Shown here piece after piece: positions 1 through 10,764 of a DNA stretch of 64,000 bases. The notes below the pieces were generated by a model. The model did not search any database, had not been told where the DNA came from, and was given only the letters and a program-made list of their open reading frames with translations. The stretch is from Paenibacillus algicola. Its GTDB lineage: Bacteria > Bacillota > Bacilli > Paenibacillales > Paenibacillaceae. The stretch lies in assembly GCF_005577435.1 (NCBI RefSeq), contig NZ_CP040396.1:137501-201500 (forward strand). Reading direction: 5' to 3'. Position numbers and translations under genes: made by a program. Position 1 is the stretch's first letter; each line of letters begins with the position of its first letter.

Positions 1-1791
<1,791 letters not shown>

Positions 1792-1871
1792 CAAGATTAA
1801 TCTAATAACGCACATTCGTTTCGTATCTAGTTTTCAGGGAGTCAATCTCTGTAACTGCATAAGGTTATGAT

Positions 1872-1963
1872 GGAGAGATACCCAAGTGGCTATAAGGGGA
1901 CCCTCTGCTAAGGGGTTAGACTGCGTAAGCGGTGCGAGGGTTCGAATCCCTCTCTCTCCGCCA
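1872..1963 (+). tRNA. tRNA-Ser (GCT)
   Basis: Class II tRNA with a long variable arm. Acceptor stem GGAGAGA pairs with TCTCTCC, the anticodon loop is CTGCTAA, the T-arm holds GGTTCGAATCC, and CCA is encoded. It starts only about 80 bases after the 23S rRNA end, with no 5S gene in between. Confidence 0.96.
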
Positions 1964-1992
1964 TTCATATACCTGAATGCAAATATTAGTAT

Positions 1993-2069
1993 GGCGGTGT
2001 AGCTCAGCTGGCTAGAGCGTACGGTTCATACCCGTGAGGTCGGGGGTTCGATCCCCTCCGCCGCTACCA
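1993..2069 (+). tRNA. tRNA-Met (CAT), elongator type
   Basis: Acceptor GGCGGTG pairs with CGCCGCT (first pair G-U), anticodon loop TTCATAC, T-loop GTTCGATCC, CCA encoded. The normal first base pair and overall sequence fit elongator rather than initiator tRNA-Met. Confidence 0.95.
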
Positions 2070-2078
2070 TACATACCT

Positions 2079-2154
2079 GGAGGCTTAGCTCAGCTGGGAG
2101 AGCATCTGCCTTACAAGCAGAGGGTCGGGGGTTCGATCCCCTCAGCCTCCACCA
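2079..2154 (+). tRNA. tRNA-Val (TAC)
   Basis: Acceptor GGAGGCT pairs with AGCCTCC, anticodon loop CTTACAA, T-loop GTTCGATCC, discriminator A and encoded CCA. Confidence 0.96.
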
Positions 2155-2169
2155 TGTAATTTTTCATAT

Positions 2170-2245
<76 letters not shown>

Positions 2246-2255
2246 TTATAAATGC

Positions 2256-2332
2256 GGAACTGTGGTGTAGAGGCCTAACATGCCTGCCTGTCACGCAGGA
2301 GACCGCGGGTTCGAATCCCGTCAGTTCCGCCA
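2256..2332 (+). tRNA. tRNA-Asp (GTC)
   Basis: Acceptor GGAACTG pairs with CAGTTCC, anticodon loop CTGTCAC, T-loop GTTCGAATC, discriminator G and encoded CCA. Confidence 0.95.
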
Positions 2333-2362
2333 TTTATATTTTTCACCTTAAATTTCATGTAT

Positions 2363-2435
<73 letters not shown>

Positions 2436-2447
2436 CCTTTTGTTTTT

Positions 2448-2533
2448 GGAGGATTAGCGAAGTGGCCAAACGCAGCAGACTGTAAATCTGTTCTCGTACG
2501 AGTTCGGTGGTTCGAATCCATCATCCTCCACCA
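2448..2533 (+). tRNA. tRNA-Tyr (GTA)
   Basis: Class II tRNA with a long variable arm. Acceptor GGAGGAT pairs with ATCCTCC, anticodon loop CTGTAAA, T-loop GTTCGAATC, encoded CCA. Confidence 0.95.
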
Positions 2534-2540
2534 GTTATAT

Positions 2541-2613
2541 GAGCCATTAGCTCAGTTGGTAGAGCACCTGACTTTTAATCAGGGTGTCGAAGGTTCGAGT
2601 CCTTCATGGCTCA
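2541..2613 (+). tRNA. tRNA-Lys (TTT)
   Basis: Acceptor GAGCCAT pairs with ATGGCTC, anticodon loop CTTTTAA, T-loop GTTCGAGTC. The discriminator A is followed by TCC, so CCA is not encoded. Last gene of the tRNA array. Confidence 0.95.
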
Positions 2614-2620
2614 TCCGAAA

Positions 2621-2650
2621 GTCGTCAATTTTAATTGACGGCTTTTTTGT
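2621..2650 (+). terminator. Rho-independent terminator of the rRNA/tRNA operon
   Basis: GTCGTCAATT pairs with AATTGACGGC around a short loop and is followed directly by a run of T. It closes the tRNA array. Confidence 0.9.
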
Positions 2651-2679
2651 ATTTTATTAGGAAATCCATCATGTAAGCA

Positions 2680-2710
2680 TTGTCGTTGATCGGATAGGAT
2701 GTGCTACAAT
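2680..2710 (+). promoter_or_regulatory. Candidate promoter of the PucR/CdaR-type regulator gene
   Basis: An extended -10 element (TGCTACAAT; -10 hexamer 2705-2710) lies 19 bases behind a weak -35 (TTGTCG). The -10 overlaps an upstream in-frame ATG at 2709. The transcript should therefore begin after that codon, which supports the start at 2742. Confidence 0.6.
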
Positions 2711-2741
2711 GATAAAAAACGACAAAGTGGTGGGAGTCATC

Positions 2742-3875
2742 ATGGCGGAGATCAAACAAATCGTTCAGCTCTTAAAACAAGCATTAAATATAAGTGTAAC
2801 CTCGAGACTCATATCGGATGAAGAAGTAAGTAAGTCTGAAAAGGTAGATCGCAACGGTTCACCGTATTTCTACCATAAAGCTGAAGATCAAATATGGATA
2901 CCGCTGGAGCATGAGCAGACCAATCAGGTGCTGGCATTTCATGCCGAAGATGTGACAGATTCAGAAATTGTCTTAATCCAGCTGTGGCTGCATTCCTTAA
3001 GAAGCAAAGAAAACAACATGAACCCTAAAACAGGGTCCAAGCAAGAGGACGAGAGGCAACTCCGACAATTAGGTCAATGGGTTGTACAGAGCTTAGAGGC
3101 AGATCAGTTGAATGCGGACCTTCCAGAGAACTTCGGTTTAGATGGTGTATTGACGAAAGACATGATCCCCTTTCTCATCATTAATGAGAGTGATCATGCC
3201 ATAGACATTCAATATAAGGTTCTGTCTAGACTGCTTCGCAGCTATTTTAATGGCGAGGTTGCACTGATTCCGCTGCACGAGGCAGAGTGGCTGATTCTTG
3301 CGAAGCAGGAGCTTCTACAGAGCATTAAGGATGATATGGATGATCTGTTGGATGAGAAGGGCCAGGAGCGAGGACATGAAGATGCTCTGTACTCTTTTTG
3401 TGTGGGATTGCATGAGCTGATTTCTACCGAGTGGGTGGGTGATTTTTATGTCAGCAGTATTCCGGAAGCGGATGCCCTGCATGGCCTCCCTGATGCTGTG
3501 AACCTATTGAAGCAGACGATGCACTTGGGAAGAATTTTTCAGGTTAAGGAGCATATACATCTATCGGGCAGCCTGCACCTGGAACGATTGCTGTTTCACA
3601 TTCCGCAGGAGCAGCGTGCGCTGTATCTTCAGCAGTATGCCGAAGGCTGTACAGAGTTGTTTCATGATCCGGAGACACTGTCTACCTTGGAGTCTTTTTT
3701 TGATCTGGACTGTAATGTTAGTGAAACAGCGAAGCATTTATATATCCACCGCAACACCCTCTTATATAGACTGGACAAGATAAAACAGGAAACCGGACTG
3801 GACGTTCGCAGCTTTAATGACGCAGTATTGGTGAAGCTTACACTCCTATTGTACAAATTAACGAAAAGAGCCTAA
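2742..3875 (+). CDS. PucR/CdaR-family helix-turn-helix regulator
   Basis: Predicted transcriptional regulator of about 377 residues. The last 60 or so residues form the PucR-type C-terminal helix-turn-helix: a segment ending VSETAKHLYIHRNTLLYRLD, then a leucine-rich tail. This end is typical of CdaR/PucR proteins that control sugar-acid or purine use. The N-terminal two thirds show no domain that I can name. The longer reading frame begins at 2709, but that ATG sits inside the -10 box, and GGGAG precedes the ATG at 2742 at good spacing. It is followed at 107 bases by the sugar-transport ATPase gene on the same strand. Effector and targets are unknown; the neighbour suggests carbohydrate control. 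Confidence 0.8.
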   Translation: MAEIKQIVQLLKQALNISVTSRLISDEEVSKSEKVDRNGSPYFYHKAEDQIWIPLEHEQTNQVLAFHAEDVTDSEIVLIQLWLHSLRSKENNMNPKTGSKQEDERQLRQLGQWVVQSLEADQLNADLPENFGLDGVLTKDMIPFLIINESDHAIDIQYKVLSRLLRSYFNGEVALIPLHEAEWLILAKQELLQSIKDDMDDLLDEKGQERGHEDALYSFCVGLHELISTEWVGDFYVSSIPEADALHGLPDAVNLLKQTMHLGRIFQVKEHIHLSGSLHLERLLFHIPQEQRALYLQQYAEGCTELFHDPETLSTLESFFDLDCNVSETAKHLYIHRNTLLYRLDKIKQETGLDVRSFNDAVLVKLTLLLYKLTKRA

Positions 3876-3981
3876 AATTTTTGTGCAGATTGTGCATAGC
3901 CAGCAACCACGCGGTCATGTAATATAAAGATATTCAATGTATCCGATTTCATTTCATAATATGAACAAGGGGGCAATCAGC

Positions 3982-5106
3982 ATGGCAGGTGTACGCTTAG
4001 AGCACATTTACAAAAAATATGCAGGTTCCGATAAGGCAACGGTAATTGACGTTAACCTTGATATTAAGGATAAAGAATTTTTGGTTCTGGTAGGTCCGTC
4101 CGGTTGTGGTAAATCCACTACACTGCGTATGATCGCAGGACTTGAAGAAATCTCCGAGGGTAAACTGTACATCGGCGACCGCGTCGTTAACGACGTAGCA
4201 CCGAAAGACCGTGACATCGCGATGGTATTCCAATCCTACGCTTTGTACCCGCACATGAATGTGTATCAGAACATGGCCTTTGGCTTGAAGCTCCGTAAAG
4301 TAAAGAAGGATGAAATTGACAAGCGTGTACGTGAAGCAGCGAAGATTCTCGACATCGAGCATTTGCTGGACCGTAAACCGAAGGCACTCTCCGGTGGTCA
4401 GCGTCAGCGTGTGGCCTTGGGTCGTGCGATCGTCCGTGATCCGCAAGTGTTCCTGATGGACGAACCACTTTCCAACTTGGACGCGAAGCTGCGCGGTCAG
4501 ATGCGTGCTGAGATCACAAAGCTGGTTAAGCGTCTTGAAACCACTTGTATCTATGTAACGCATGACCAGATCGAAGCGATGACGATGGGTGACCGGATCG
4601 TCGTTATGAAGGACGGTATCATCCAGCAGGCGGCTTCCCCGGAAGAGCTGTACAACCAGCCTGTAAACATGTTCGTAGCAGGCTTTATCGGTTCCCCGAC
4701 AATGAACTTTATTTCCGGTAAGCTTTCCGAGCAAAACGGCGGCGTATTCTTCACTTCCGAAGGCCTGAGCGTTCAGGTTCCTGGGGGTAAAGCACAGCTG
4801 CTGAAGAACAAATCCATGATCGGTAAGGAAGTAATCATGGGCGTTCGTCCGGAAGACATTCACGAAGAGCCAGTATTCCTGGAAGCTTCCCCGAACACTG
4901 TATTTAATGCCAAGGTTGACGTAACCGAGAACCTGGGTCACGAAATGCTCTTGTACCTGAGCGGACTGGGCAACGATACCGTAATCGGCCGTGTGGATGG
5001 ACGTTCCACCACTCGTGAAGGCGACAATGTAAAGCTGGCAGTAGACATGAACAAAGTTCATCTCTTTGACAGAGAATCCGAATTGAACGTATTGCTGGCA
5101 GATTAA
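3982..5106 (+). CDS. msmX: MsmX/UgpC-type ABC transporter ATP-binding protein for carbohydrates
   Basis: Cytoplasmic ATPase of about 374 residues that energises carbohydrate ABC importers. Visible motifs are Walker [10 protein letters not shown] (38-46), the Q-loop in MVFQSY (about 84), signature [14 protein letters not shown] (136-149), Walker B VFLMDEP (156-162), the H-loop THD near 193, and a C-terminal TOBE-like regulatory part (about 235-374). AAGGGGG stands 8 bases before the ATG at 3982; an ATG 45 bases upstream has no such site. No permease or binding protein is next to it. That fits the known habit of MsmX in Bacillus of serving several importers encoded elsewhere, one candidate being the importer at 42502-45970. 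Codon use looks strongly biased, as in highly expressed genes. A terminator follows. Confidence 0.93.
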   Translation: MAGVRLEHIYKKYAGSDKATVIDVNLDIKDKEFLVLVGPSGCGKSTTLRMIAGLEEISEGKLYIGDRVVNDVAPKDRDIAMVFQSYALYPHMNVYQNMAFGLKLRKVKKDEIDKRVREAAKILDIEHLLDRKPKALSGGQRQRVALGRAIVRDPQVFLMDEPLSNLDAKLRGQMRAEITKLVKRLETTCIYVTHDQIEAMTMGDRIVVMKDGIIQQAASPEELYNQPVNMFVAGFIGSPTMNFISGKLSEQNGGVFFTSEGLSVQVPGGKAQLLKNKSMIGKEVIMGVRPEDIHEEPVFLEASPNTVFNAKVDVTENLGHEMLLYLSGLGNDTVIGRVDGRSTTREGDNVKLAVDMNKVHLFDRESELNVLLAD

Positions 5107-5125
5107 GATTCCAGCATATCTATAG

Positions 5126-5151
5126 AAACCGCCCTGCTGGGCGGTTTTTTT
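5126..5151 (+). terminator. Rho-independent terminator after msmX
   Basis: AAACCGCCC and GGGCGGTTT form a tight hairpin followed by seven T. Confidence 0.93.
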
Positions 5152-5292
5152 ACTTTATAAAGACAGGCACGCTGGATTGCTTTGCTGCAGGTTCAGGTCC
5201 GAGCGATCCCGGCTGAGAACATTGCATTAGACACCTGATTCCTGTTAAGATGATCAAGAAGTATGACCTGGGAATCCATAGCAGGACGGGCT

Positions 5293-5428
5293 CGTGCGGT
5301 AGCAAGAGCAAGTACGCAAGCACGCAAGCACGACTGATTGCAAGAACACGAGCAGGAGCAAGGCATGTATAAGAGTAGGTCCGGGAGCAATATTACGTGC
5401 GGTAGCAAGAGCAGATACGCAAGCACGC
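5293..5428. repeat. Two near-identical 33-bp direct repeats in the gap before hprK
   Basis: Copies at 5293-5325 and 5396-5428 begin CGTGCGGTAGCAAGAGCA and end TACGCAAGCACGC. They differ only by AG versus GA in the middle, and their starts are 103 bases apart. The surrounding 5290-5440 is made of related short GCAAG/GAGCA words. The whole gap 5152-5489 holds no credible gene. Function unknown: a leader RNA, a protein-binding array or decayed repeat DNA are all possible. Confidence 0.8.
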
Positions 5429-5489
5429 CCGAGAGCAAGAATGAGAACCTAAGAGTTCACTTCATATAGCTACGAAAAGGGGTACGACC

Positions 5490-6428
5490 ATGGCCAAGAA
5501 AGTGCGGGTATCCGAGCTGGTGCAGCAATTCCAGCTGGAGGTTATTTCTGGTGAAGCGGGGCTGAAACGGCCAATCACAACCGACGACTTGAATCGTCCG
5601 GGACTGGAGATGGCCGGATATTTCGAATACCATCCCATCGAACGGGTTCAGCTTCTGGGACGGACAGAGCTGGCATTCTATGCCATGCTGGAGCCGGAGG
5701 AGCGCAAAGACCGTATGTCACGTTTATGTACGGATGAAACACCTTGTATTATTGTGACACGTTCCCTGGAGGTTCCGGAGGAGCTGATCGAGGTCAGCAA
5801 TGCCAAGGGCATGCCGGTGCTTCGCAGCAGCATGGCGACCACCACGTTAACGAGCCGGATTACCGGTTTCTTAGAACGCAAGCTGGCACCGACGACAACG
5901 ATTCATGGTGTATTATGTGACGTCTATGGCGTTGGCATGTTGATTACAGGATCCAGCGGGATCGGTAAAAGTGAGACGGCGCTGGAGCTTGTCAAGCGCG
6001 GACATCGTTTAATTGCCGATGATGCGGTGGAAATCCGGCAGACCTCGGACTACCAGCTTCACGGTACTGCACCGGAGCTGATCCGGCATCTTCTGGAAAT
6101 TCGGGGCGTTGGCATTATTAACGTCATGACCTTGTTCGGTGCGGGTGCGGTACGCAATAACAAGCGGATTACACTTGTGGTTCGACTGGAAGCCTGGCAG
6201 CAGGATAAGCAATATGATCGTCTGGGGCTGGATGAGGAAACGACACGAATTATTGATACCGACATTCCCCTCGTTACCATACCCGTCCGACCAGGCCGAA
6301 ACCTGGCGGTCATTATCGAGGTTGCGGCTATGAATTATCGACTGAAGCAGATGGGTTTAAATGCGGCGCTGCAATTCACGAACAAATTAACGGCAACCAT
6401 TGCCGAGGATATGGACGATATGGACTAG
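5490..6428 (+). CDS. hprK: HPr kinase/phosphorylase
   Basis: Bifunctional enzyme of 312 residues. It phosphorylates Ser46 of HPr and Crh with ATP or pyrophosphate and also removes the phosphate, setting CcpA-dependent catabolite repression. The N-terminal domain (1-130) is followed by the kinase domain with Walker A GSSGIGKS (154-161). The HprK signature [19 protein letters not shown] lies at 201-219, with acidic and basic residues (DD at 177-178, RNNKRI) at the expected places. Length is normal for the family. AAAGGGG precedes the ATG. It heads the conserved block hprK-lgt-ppaX-acetyltransferase with short gaps. A Crh/HPr partner is encoded at 39461 in this window. Confidence 0.97.
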   Translation: MAKKVRVSELVQQFQLEVISGEAGLKRPITTDDLNRPGLEMAGYFEYHPIERVQLLGRTELAFYAMLEPEERKDRMSRLCTDETPCIIVTRSLEVPEELIEVSNAKGMPVLRSSMATTTLTSRITGFLERKLAPTTTIHGVLCDVYGVGMLITGSSGIGKSETALELVKRGHRLIADDAVEIRQTSDYQLHGTAPELIRHLLEIRGVGIINVMTLFGAGAVRNNKRITLVVRLEAWQQDKQYDRLGLDEETTRIIDTDIPLVTIPVRPGRNLAVIIEVAAMNYRLKQMGLNAALQFTNKLTATIAEDMDDMD

Positions 6429-6440
6429 GGGGAATTGGGG

Positions 6441-7508
6441 ATGTCTCTGCTCATCAATCCGATTGCATTTCAAATAGGCTCGCTGCCGGTGCATTGGTAC
6501 GGAATCATTTTGGGTCTGGGCGCATTGGCAGGCTTACTGCTTGCGATCAGAGAAGGGAAGCGCTTCGGCATACCGCAGGAATTCTTCATGGACCTCCTGC
6601 TGCTCGGGGTACCGTCTGCAATTGTAGCGGCCCGAATTTATTATGTCGCCTTCAAATGGGAGGATTACAAAGATAATATTTGGGATGCCTTCAAAATTTG
6701 GGAGGGTGGTATTGCCATCTACGGCGCCCTGATCGGGGCTATTATTTGTGCTGTCATTTATGTTCGCAGACAGGGCTACTCCTTCTGGCGAATTGCCGAT
6801 GTTTGTGCACCATCGCTGTTAATCGGGCAAGCTATTGGCCGTTGGGGTAACTTTGTGAACCAGGAAGCCTATGGCGGACCGGTGGAAGAGTCTTTTTTAC
6901 GAAACACACTGCACTTGCCTGATTTTATTATCGATCAAATGAACGTAAAAGGCGTATTCCATCACCCTACGTTCCTTTATGAATCGCTGTGGAATTTCGT
7001 GGGCATCGCGCTGCTGCTGGTGCTTCGAAGACAAAAGTTTCTGCGTGCGGGCGAGCTGTTTATCAGCTATTTCATCTGGTATTCCATCGGACGCTTCTTT
7101 ATTGAAGCGCTGCGTACTGACAGCTTGGCGTTTCAAGGCTCGGCGGGCCTGGCTTCCTTCCTGAACAGTCTGTGGAGCCCGATGACCTGGATGGGCTTTG
7201 AACAGGGCTATCTGGATCCTGTATACGGAAACGTTCGGATTTCCCAGCTGCTGGCTCTGCTGATTATTATCGCCGCAGTTGCACTGATTGTGATCCGCCG
7301 GACTACGGGAAAAGCGAGCGCAAGATATATGGACCCGATTGTAAGCACCAAAAATGCCGGAGCACCTACGCCGGAAGCGGATCTGAACCGTTCCCGCCGC
7401 AAGGAGGAGCTCTCAGAACAGCGATCCACGTCAACGCCGGAGACGCCGAAGCCCCAAGCGCGGCAGACGGATTCTGTAGTGGACTCGCCAGACGATAAAG
7501 AAAAGTAA
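6441..7508 (+). CDS. lgt: Prolipoprotein diacylglyceryl transferase
   Basis: Membrane enzyme of about 355 residues that moves diacylglycerol from phosphatidylglycerol to the lipobox cysteine of prelipoproteins. Several hydrophobic segments span the first 290 residues. The Lgt signature GRWGNFVNQEAYGG is at about 133-146, and HHPTFLYES follows. The last 70 residues form a charged, Ser/Pro-rich cytoplasmic tail that is longer than in many Lgt proteins. An in-frame TTG lies at 6435, but AGGGGG is better spaced for the ATG at 6441. The gene starts 12 bases after hprK and is probably co-transcribed. Lipoproteins that need it in this window include those at 26681, 44330 and 58086. Confidence 0.95.
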   Translation: MSLLINPIAFQIGSLPVHWYGIILGLGALAGLLLAIREGKRFGIPQEFFMDLLLLGVPSAIVAARIYYVAFKWEDYKDNIWDAFKIWEGGIAIYGALIGAIICAVIYVRRQGYSFWRIADVCAPSLLIGQAIGRWGNFVNQEAYGGPVEESFLRNTLHLPDFIIDQMNVKGVFHHPTFLYESLWNFVGIALLLVLRRQKFLRAGELFISYFIWYSIGRFFIEALRTDSLAFQGSAGLASFLNSLWSPMTWMGFEQGYLDPVYGNVRISQLLALLIIIAAVALIVIRRTTGKASARYMDPIVSTKNAGAPTPEADLNRSRRKEELSEQRSTSTPETPKPQARQTDSVVDSPDDKEK

Positions 7509-7532
7509 AAGCTCGCACAAGGAGTAACGTAA

Positions 7533-8180
7533 ATGATTGAAACTGTACTTTTTGATCTGGATGGCACGATTATAGATACCAATGACTTGATTATTGCTTC
7601 ATTTATGCATGTATTTCAGCGCAATCCCGATGGACCGCTTACACGAGAACAGATCATTCCCCACATGGGGACTACACTGGAGTATCAGCTTCAGACCTTC
7701 TCTGGCCTAGAGGACGTCGAGGAGCTGGTTCCCTTATACCGCGCGTACAATAAACAGCATCATGATCAAATGGTCAAAACCTTTCCCTACGTCAATGAAG
7801 TGGTGGAATGGATTCAAGGACAAGGCCTTCGCATGGGCGTCGTAACGACGAAGATCCGGCCGTCGACGCTGATGACGCTGGACAAATTCAAGCTGGCTCC
7901 CTACATGGATGCCGTGGTGACGGTCAATGATGTAGAGCATCCGAAGCCCCATCCGGAGCCGGTGCAAAAGGCGATCGAGCTTCTGGGTGCTAACCCGGCA
8001 ACGACCCTGATGGTGGGCGACAGTGCGGTGGATATGCAGTCGGCCAAGGCGGCAGGAGCACTTGCAGCAGGGGTCGCCTGGTCATTGAAGGGGCCGGAAA
8101 TGCTGCGGTCATGTGGAGCCGATTATATTTTGCAGGATATGCGTGATCTGTATCGCCTGCTAGAGCCGGGGCAAGAATAG
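7533..8180 (+). CDS. ppaX: Pyrophosphatase PpaX, HAD superfamily
   Basis: Protein of 215 residues with HAD motif I FDLDGT (about 7-12), a motif II threonine in VVTTKI, a motif III lysine in HPKPHPEP and motif IV GDSAVDM. In Bacillus the PpaX enzyme hydrolyses pyrophosphate released by the phosphorylase reaction of HprK, and it is encoded in the same cluster as here. AAGGAG precedes the ATG. The general HAD motifs are clear; the pyrophosphate specificity is inferred from position and overall sequence. Confidence 0.9.
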   Translation: MIETVLFDLDGTIIDTNDLIIASFMHVFQRNPDGPLTREQIIPHMGTTLEYQLQTFSGLEDVEELVPLYRAYNKQHHDQMVKTFPYVNEVVEWIQGQGLRMGVVTTKIRPSTLMTLDKFKLAPYMDAVVTVNDVEHPKPHPEPVQKAIELLGANPATTLMVGDSAVDMQSAKAAGALAAGVAWSLKGPEMLRSCGADYILQDMRDLYRLLEPGQE

Positions 8181-8247
8181 CTTAAATGAATTTGAAGCAC
8201 CAAGAGCCAGCAGTTCAGATCCAGCAAAAGAAATGGAGCCGTTAAGA

Positions 8248-8754
8248 ATGGGCAGGAACGTAACACGCTATCCCGTAGAAGGCTATAATGCACTTTGGCA
8301 TATTTATCGAACCGTGAGCCCCTGGAAAGGGGTCAAAAACTTTATTTGTATTCAGTTGGCGCGCTACTGCCCGGTGCTTCCGCTCAAGAACTGGATTTAC
8401 CGGCGCACGCTGGGAATGAGAGTAGGGAGTCATACGGCGTTTGGACTGATGGTGATGGTGGATGTATTCTTTCCCGAACGGATCACGATTGGCGAAAATT
8501 CAGTCATTGGATATAACAGCACCATCCTGGCTCATGAATACCTGATCAAGGAATATCGGCTGGGGGATGTGGTGATCGGGGACAATGTGCTGATCGGTGC
8601 CAATGTCACGATTCTGCCGGGCGTCACAATCGGAGATGGCGCTGTGGTAGCCGCGGGTGCTGTCGTGCATAAGGATGTAGCGCCGGGCGCTTTTGTCGGC
8701 GGAAATCCGCTTCGGGAGCTAAAGCCTTCTAAGCCAGAAGAAGAGAATGCATGA
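8248..8754 (+). CDS. Hexapeptide-repeat acyltransferase, YvoF-like
   Basis: Protein of about 168 residues with a left-handed beta-helix of hexapeptide repeats in the second half (for example [43 protein letters not shown]) and the typical end [13 protein letters not shown]. These enzymes transfer an acetyl or other acyl group from CoA; the acceptor is unknown. An ATG at 8233 has no ribosome site, while GGAG stands 9 bases before the ATG at 8248. Its position after ppaX and before the his genes matches yvoF of B. subtilis, where it separates ppaX from hisZ. Confidence 0.85.
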   Translation: MGRNVTRYPVEGYNALWHIYRTVSPWKGVKNFICIQLARYCPVLPLKNWIYRRTLGMRVGSHTAFGLMVMVDVFFPERITIGENSVIGYNSTILAHEYLIKEYRLGDVVIGDNVLIGANVTILPGVTIGDGAVVAAGAVVHKDVAPGAFVGGNPLRELKPSKPEEENA

Positions 8755-8834
8755 GTACGTTACCGCGATGAAGTTCCAATCTTTGTGGACTTGTAGTAAA
8801 ATTAGTAAGGACGCAAAAGTAAATGTAAGCTAGT

Positions 8835-8874
8835 AGCTCCCACGAGATGCGCCGTGAGGGGCTTTTCTTTTTTT
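8835..8874 (+). terminator. Rho-independent terminator after the acetyltransferase gene
   Basis: AGCTCCCACG pairs with CGTGAGGGGCT (one bulge) and is followed by TTTTCTTTTTTT. It ends the hprK-lgt-ppaX-acyltransferase unit. The gap 8755-8963 holds nothing else that I can support. Confidence 0.85.
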
Positions 8875-8963
8875 AGGAAGAAGGTTTAGGGTTGGAAGAG
8901 TAGGTATAAGAGTGAATGGTTTAATGATTCATGTGCTGCAAATTTAAAAGGGAGTGAAAAGCA

Positions 8964-10190
8964 ATGGAAGCCACCATCAACTCAAGGGAGAGGCTGCCGC
9001 AGCTGGACATCTACCGCGCCATGGCTATTTTAGGTGTATTGCATGTCCATGCCACCTCGTTTGCCACCGTCGAAGCTGTAGACTCCCGATTCTACTTTAT
9101 GATCAATTTTATCAATATCTTTTTTAAGTACGGGACGCCTTCTTTTATTTTTTTGAGCAGCTTTGTGCTGTTCTACAATTATTATGACCGGCCGCTGACC
9201 AAAGGACTGATTCTTAACTTCTACAAAAGACGGCTGCTGTTCATCCTGCTTCCGTATTTGCTCATTTCGATCGGATATTTTGGAATACGGCTCTATCAAA
9301 ATGGAATGCTCTCCGGTCCGCTGGACGGATCAGCATTATGGGCTGATTTCTGGCATCGGCTGATTACCGGTAAAAATTATACGCATTTATACTTTGTTTT
9401 TATCAGCTTGCAGTTCTATATTCTGTTTCCGCTGTTCCTGCTGCTGTTCAAATCCTCCAAATTTCTGGTGCGCTGGGCGGTCCCGATCGGATTGCTGCTG
9501 CAGTGGGGATTCATTCTCTGGAATAAGTACGATTTGAAGTTTGTGGATAAAGGCAGCCTTGCGATCTCTTATATGGCCTATTATGTACTGGGAGCGTACC
9601 TGGCGATCCATTATGATACCTTTAAGGCCTGGCTGAGCTCCAGCTGGAAAGATCAGACCCCGCGGCAGAGAAAGGGTACCTTCATCCTGTGGGTCGGCTG
9701 GCTGGCAATGGGGCTGTCGCATGTTCTGATCTGGTATGAGGCGCGCCTGTACAGCAATTGGCATGATTCGTTGTGGTATGAGGGACTGTGGAACATGCAT
9801 ACGATGTTCTCGGCGCTGGTGCTGATGCAGCTCACCAATTGGCTGTTTAACAGCGACTGGAGCATGATGAAATCTATGCTGATCCGGATTGGAGAGCTTT
9901 CTTTTGCCATCTATTTAGTGCATCCGCTCTGGCTGGCTTTTTATCGGCTGTATGATTTCAATTTGAATCCGGTCACGGATGATTATCTGATCTGGGTGTA
10001 TGGGGGAATGGTTACGGCACTGGTAATCAGCGCAATCGTGGTGCAGACCATCATGAAATACATGCCGGGGGCCTGGATGCTGCTAGGCAGTGTGCCCAAA
10101 TCCCTCAAGAGCAAGATGCCCTCTCCTCCAAAAGGAAATCCCAAACGGGACGTTCGCGCTGGAGGAAGGAGCCGGTCGGTCGATTGGTAG
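8964..10190 (+). CDS. Acyltransferase-3 family integral membrane protein
   Basis: Protein of 408 residues with about ten hydrophobic segments and the acyltransferase-3 start: LPQLDIYRAMAILGVLHVHA near residues 13-32, whose histidine is the expected catalytic residue. Relatives O-acetylate cell-wall polymers, exopolysaccharides or lipids at the membrane; the acceptor here cannot be told. The last 40 residues are short, basic and Pro/Gly-rich. AAAGGGAG precedes the ATG. In the B. subtilis order this gene is not present between yvoF and hisZ, so it looks like an insertion in this lineage. It has its own terminator. Confidence 0.87.
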   Translation: MEATINSRERLPQLDIYRAMAILGVLHVHATSFATVEAVDSRFYFMINFINIFFKYGTPSFIFLSSFVLFYNYYDRPLTKGLILNFYKRRLLFILLPYLLISIGYFGIRLYQNGMLSGPLDGSALWADFWHRLITGKNYTHLYFVFISLQFYILFPLFLLLFKSSKFLVRWAVPIGLLLQWGFILWNKYDLKFVDKGSLAISYMAYYVLGAYLAIHYDTFKAWLSSSWKDQTPRQRKGTFILWVGWLAMGLSHVLIWYEARLYSNWHDSLWYEGLWNMHTMFSALVLMQLTNWLFNSDWSMMKSMLIRIGELSFAIYLVHPLWLAFYRLYDFNLNPVTDDYLIWVYGGMVTALVISAIVVQTIMKYMPGAWMLLGSVPKSLKSKMPSPPKGNPKRDVRAGGRSRSVDW

Positions 10191-10197
10191 CTGGTAT

Positions 10198-10229
10198 AGC
10201 TGTCCGCGAGAAGCGCGGGCGGCTTTTTT
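10198..10229 (+). terminator. Rho-independent terminator after the acyltransferase-3 gene; likely intron target
   Basis: AGCTGTCCGCG pairs with CGCGGGCGGCT around a small loop, followed by six T. A group II intron begins only about 8-9 bases further on. That is the usual site for introns of the terminator-targeting (class C) type. Confidence 0.9.
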
Positions 10230-10764
10230 GTGCTGGCGTGCCCAGCTAAGCACGCATTCTCTAGCCGGTGAAAATCCGGTCACAGGAGGGACCAAGCCCC
10301 TGTGTAGCTAGGATACCTGCTTATGGCGAAATCTGTAAGTAGAAGCGTATTGACGAAAGCACCCGTCAGAGATGGGGCGAGCAACGTACCAGGCCGTAAC
10401 ATAAAGTGAATTCTGCCGCGTCGTCAAAAAGGCCTCGCAAGAGGGAAGAGAGGATGCCGAGTCTCGCTGCATTGGACGAAGGCCACGGAAGCTGTTTAGA
10501 ACTTGGATCAGCAGTGAAGAATCCTCCGGCGTATGGGGATCGGCATGGTATGAAAGAGGATGCAGTGAACTGGGGAGGCCCTCCCCTGCACGTTTTTTTT
10601 TTTTTGAAACCGTAAAGAGACGCTCTATAAGCCTAAAAGGTGAAGTGAACCGTCTGCAGGAAGGGAGTCCGAGGGGCTCATAGTACCGAAGAATGCAGGA
10701 CAACACAACCTGTAGGAGGGAAGGAGCCCTGCTTTGTTCAAGTTTCATAAGGAGGTACGAGTCA

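Noticed and set aside
3997..5061. 354-residue open frame on the minus strand opposite msmX
   Set aside because: It mirrors the highly biased codons of the msmX gene, has no ribosome site, and its protein resembles nothing recognisable.
5193..5438. 81-residue minus-strand frame in the gap before hprK
   Set aside because: Cys/Leu/Ala-rich product of the repeated DNA with no start site; not credible as a gene.
5290..5440. CRISPR array
   Set aside because: Only two repeats, internally made of related words, with no regular spacers and no cas genes.
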